Shown piece by piece: positions 63,433 to 64,000 of a DNA stretch of 64,000 nt. Each line of letters opens with the position of its first letter. The first letter of the stretch is position 1. The DNA comes from Nocardia sp. MH4. GTDB lineage: Bacteria > Actinomycetota > Actinomycetes > Mycobacteriales > Mycobacteriaceae. The position numbers were made by a program, and so were the translations under genes. Below the pieces are notes generated by a model, which was not told the origin of the DNA, searched no databases, and saw nothing but the letters and a program-made list of their open reading frames with translations. Location: NCBI RefSeq assembly GCF_019266065.1, contig NZ_LPNR01000131.1, positions 29,447-93,446 of the forward strand, in the 5' to 3' direction.

Positions 63433-64000
63433 ATGGCTGTCGTGTCCTCGCTTCATGTGTACCGTTTCGGTCCCGCCGACGGCCCTGCCGTCCTCGCCCT
63501 GCACGGTCTCACCGGCCACGGCAACCGCTGGGAAACCCTGGCCACCGAGCACCTGCCCCAGGCCCGGGTCATCGCTCCCGACCTGCGCGGACACGGCCGC
63601 TCGACCTCGCTGCCACCGTGGGACTTCGAGACGATCGTCGACGATCTGGCGGCCCTCGTGCGGGCGGAGACCGACGGTCCGGTGGTCGTCGTCGGCCACT
63701 CCTTCGGCGGCGCGGCCGGCATCCACCTGGCCCGTCGTCATCGCGACCTGGTGCGGTCGCTGATCCTGCTCGACCCCGCGATCGGCATCGATCCGAAGCT
63801 CATCGAACAGGTCGCCCTCGCCAACCTCGCCTCCCCCGACTACACCGACCTCGCCGAGGCCAGGTCCGACAAGCAGCACAGCGCGTGGAGCCCCGACGAG
63901 GTCGACCCGGCGCTGCTCGAACGCGAGCTGGCCGAGCATCTGGTGCCCACCGAGGGCGGCCGGGTGGGCTGGCGCATCTTCCAGCCCGCGATCACCTCGT
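63433..64000 (+). CDS. Alpha/beta hydrolase (LipV-like), 3' end outside window
   Basis: The first 189 residues are present and the gene runs off the right edge. The fold is clear: the oxyanion HGLTGHG near residue 24, APDLRGHGRS, then the nucleophile elbow VVVVGHSFGG with Ser about residue 90. The catalytic Asp/His pair would lie partly beyond the edge. The position after adnA matches lipV (Rv3203) of M. tuberculosis, a small lipase/esterase. ATG 63433 has almost no ribosome binding site and may be leaderless; GTG 63442 is an in-frame alternative. The substrate cannot be told from what is visible. Confidence 0.85.
   Translation, partial: MAVVSSLHVYRFGPADGPAVLALHGLTGHGNRWETLATEHLPQARVIAPDLRGHGRSTSLPPWDFETIVDDLAALVRAETDGPVVVVGHSFGGAAGIHLARRHRDLVRSLILLDPAIGIDPKLIEQVALANLASPDYTDLAEARSDKQHSAWSPDEVDPALLERELAEHLVPTEGGRVGWRIFQPAITS

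Overview
The window looks like chromosome from a high-GC mycolic-acid actinomycete, most likely Nocardia. The right-hand 24 kb follows, from memory, the gene order of the Mycobacterium tuberculosis Rv3193c-Rv3203 block: UPF0182 membrane protein, PDZ/Lon-like protease, Zincin_2 protein, E1-like protein, ABC1 kinase, whiB7, uvrD2, mycoredoxin, nudC, potassium channel, adnB, adnA, lipV-like hydrolase. The left-hand 37 kb, a giant modular polyketide synthase (PKS), is accessory.

Left region (1-36674, all minus strand, transcribed right to left): three type I PKS genes, read PKS A -> PKS B -> PKS C. PKS A holds a loading module plus modules 1 and 2. PKS B holds modules 3 and 4. PKS C holds modules 5 and 6 and the start of module 7, and runs off the left edge. 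PKS B and C overlap by 4 bp (ATGA); PKS A and B are 24 bp apart. All six complete extender acyltransferases carry HAFH (malonyl type). Modules 1, 3, 4, 5 and 6 are KS-AT-DH-KR-ACP; module 2 adds an ER. Colinear reading through module 6 predicts a C14 chain: a distal C=C, one saturated two-carbon unit, then a conjugated tetraene on the thioester. The loading KS has Gln in place of Cys (KSQ), and its acyltransferase looks dead: no catalytic Ser and about 85 residues missing.

Middle region (36675-41322): a 1 kb non-coding gap with a candidate PKS promoter; a cytochrome P450-ferredoxin pair translationally coupled by ATGA; a divergent TetR-family regulator with a strong palindrome in the shared intergenic region; an initiator tRNA-Met with a very strong terminator; and a secreted resuscitation-promoting factor preceded by two CRP-like sites. 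The P450, ferredoxin and TetR plausibly serve the polyketide, but this is inference from position.

Right region (41323-64000): the conserved block. It carries a good example of whiB7 control: an AT-rich WhiB7-type promoter, a long leader with a 108-codon upstream ORF, a terminator-type hairpin, then whiB7. AdnA and AdnB (double-strand break resection) overlap by GTGA and each carries a low-complexity insertion. A partial alpha/beta hydrolase closes the window.
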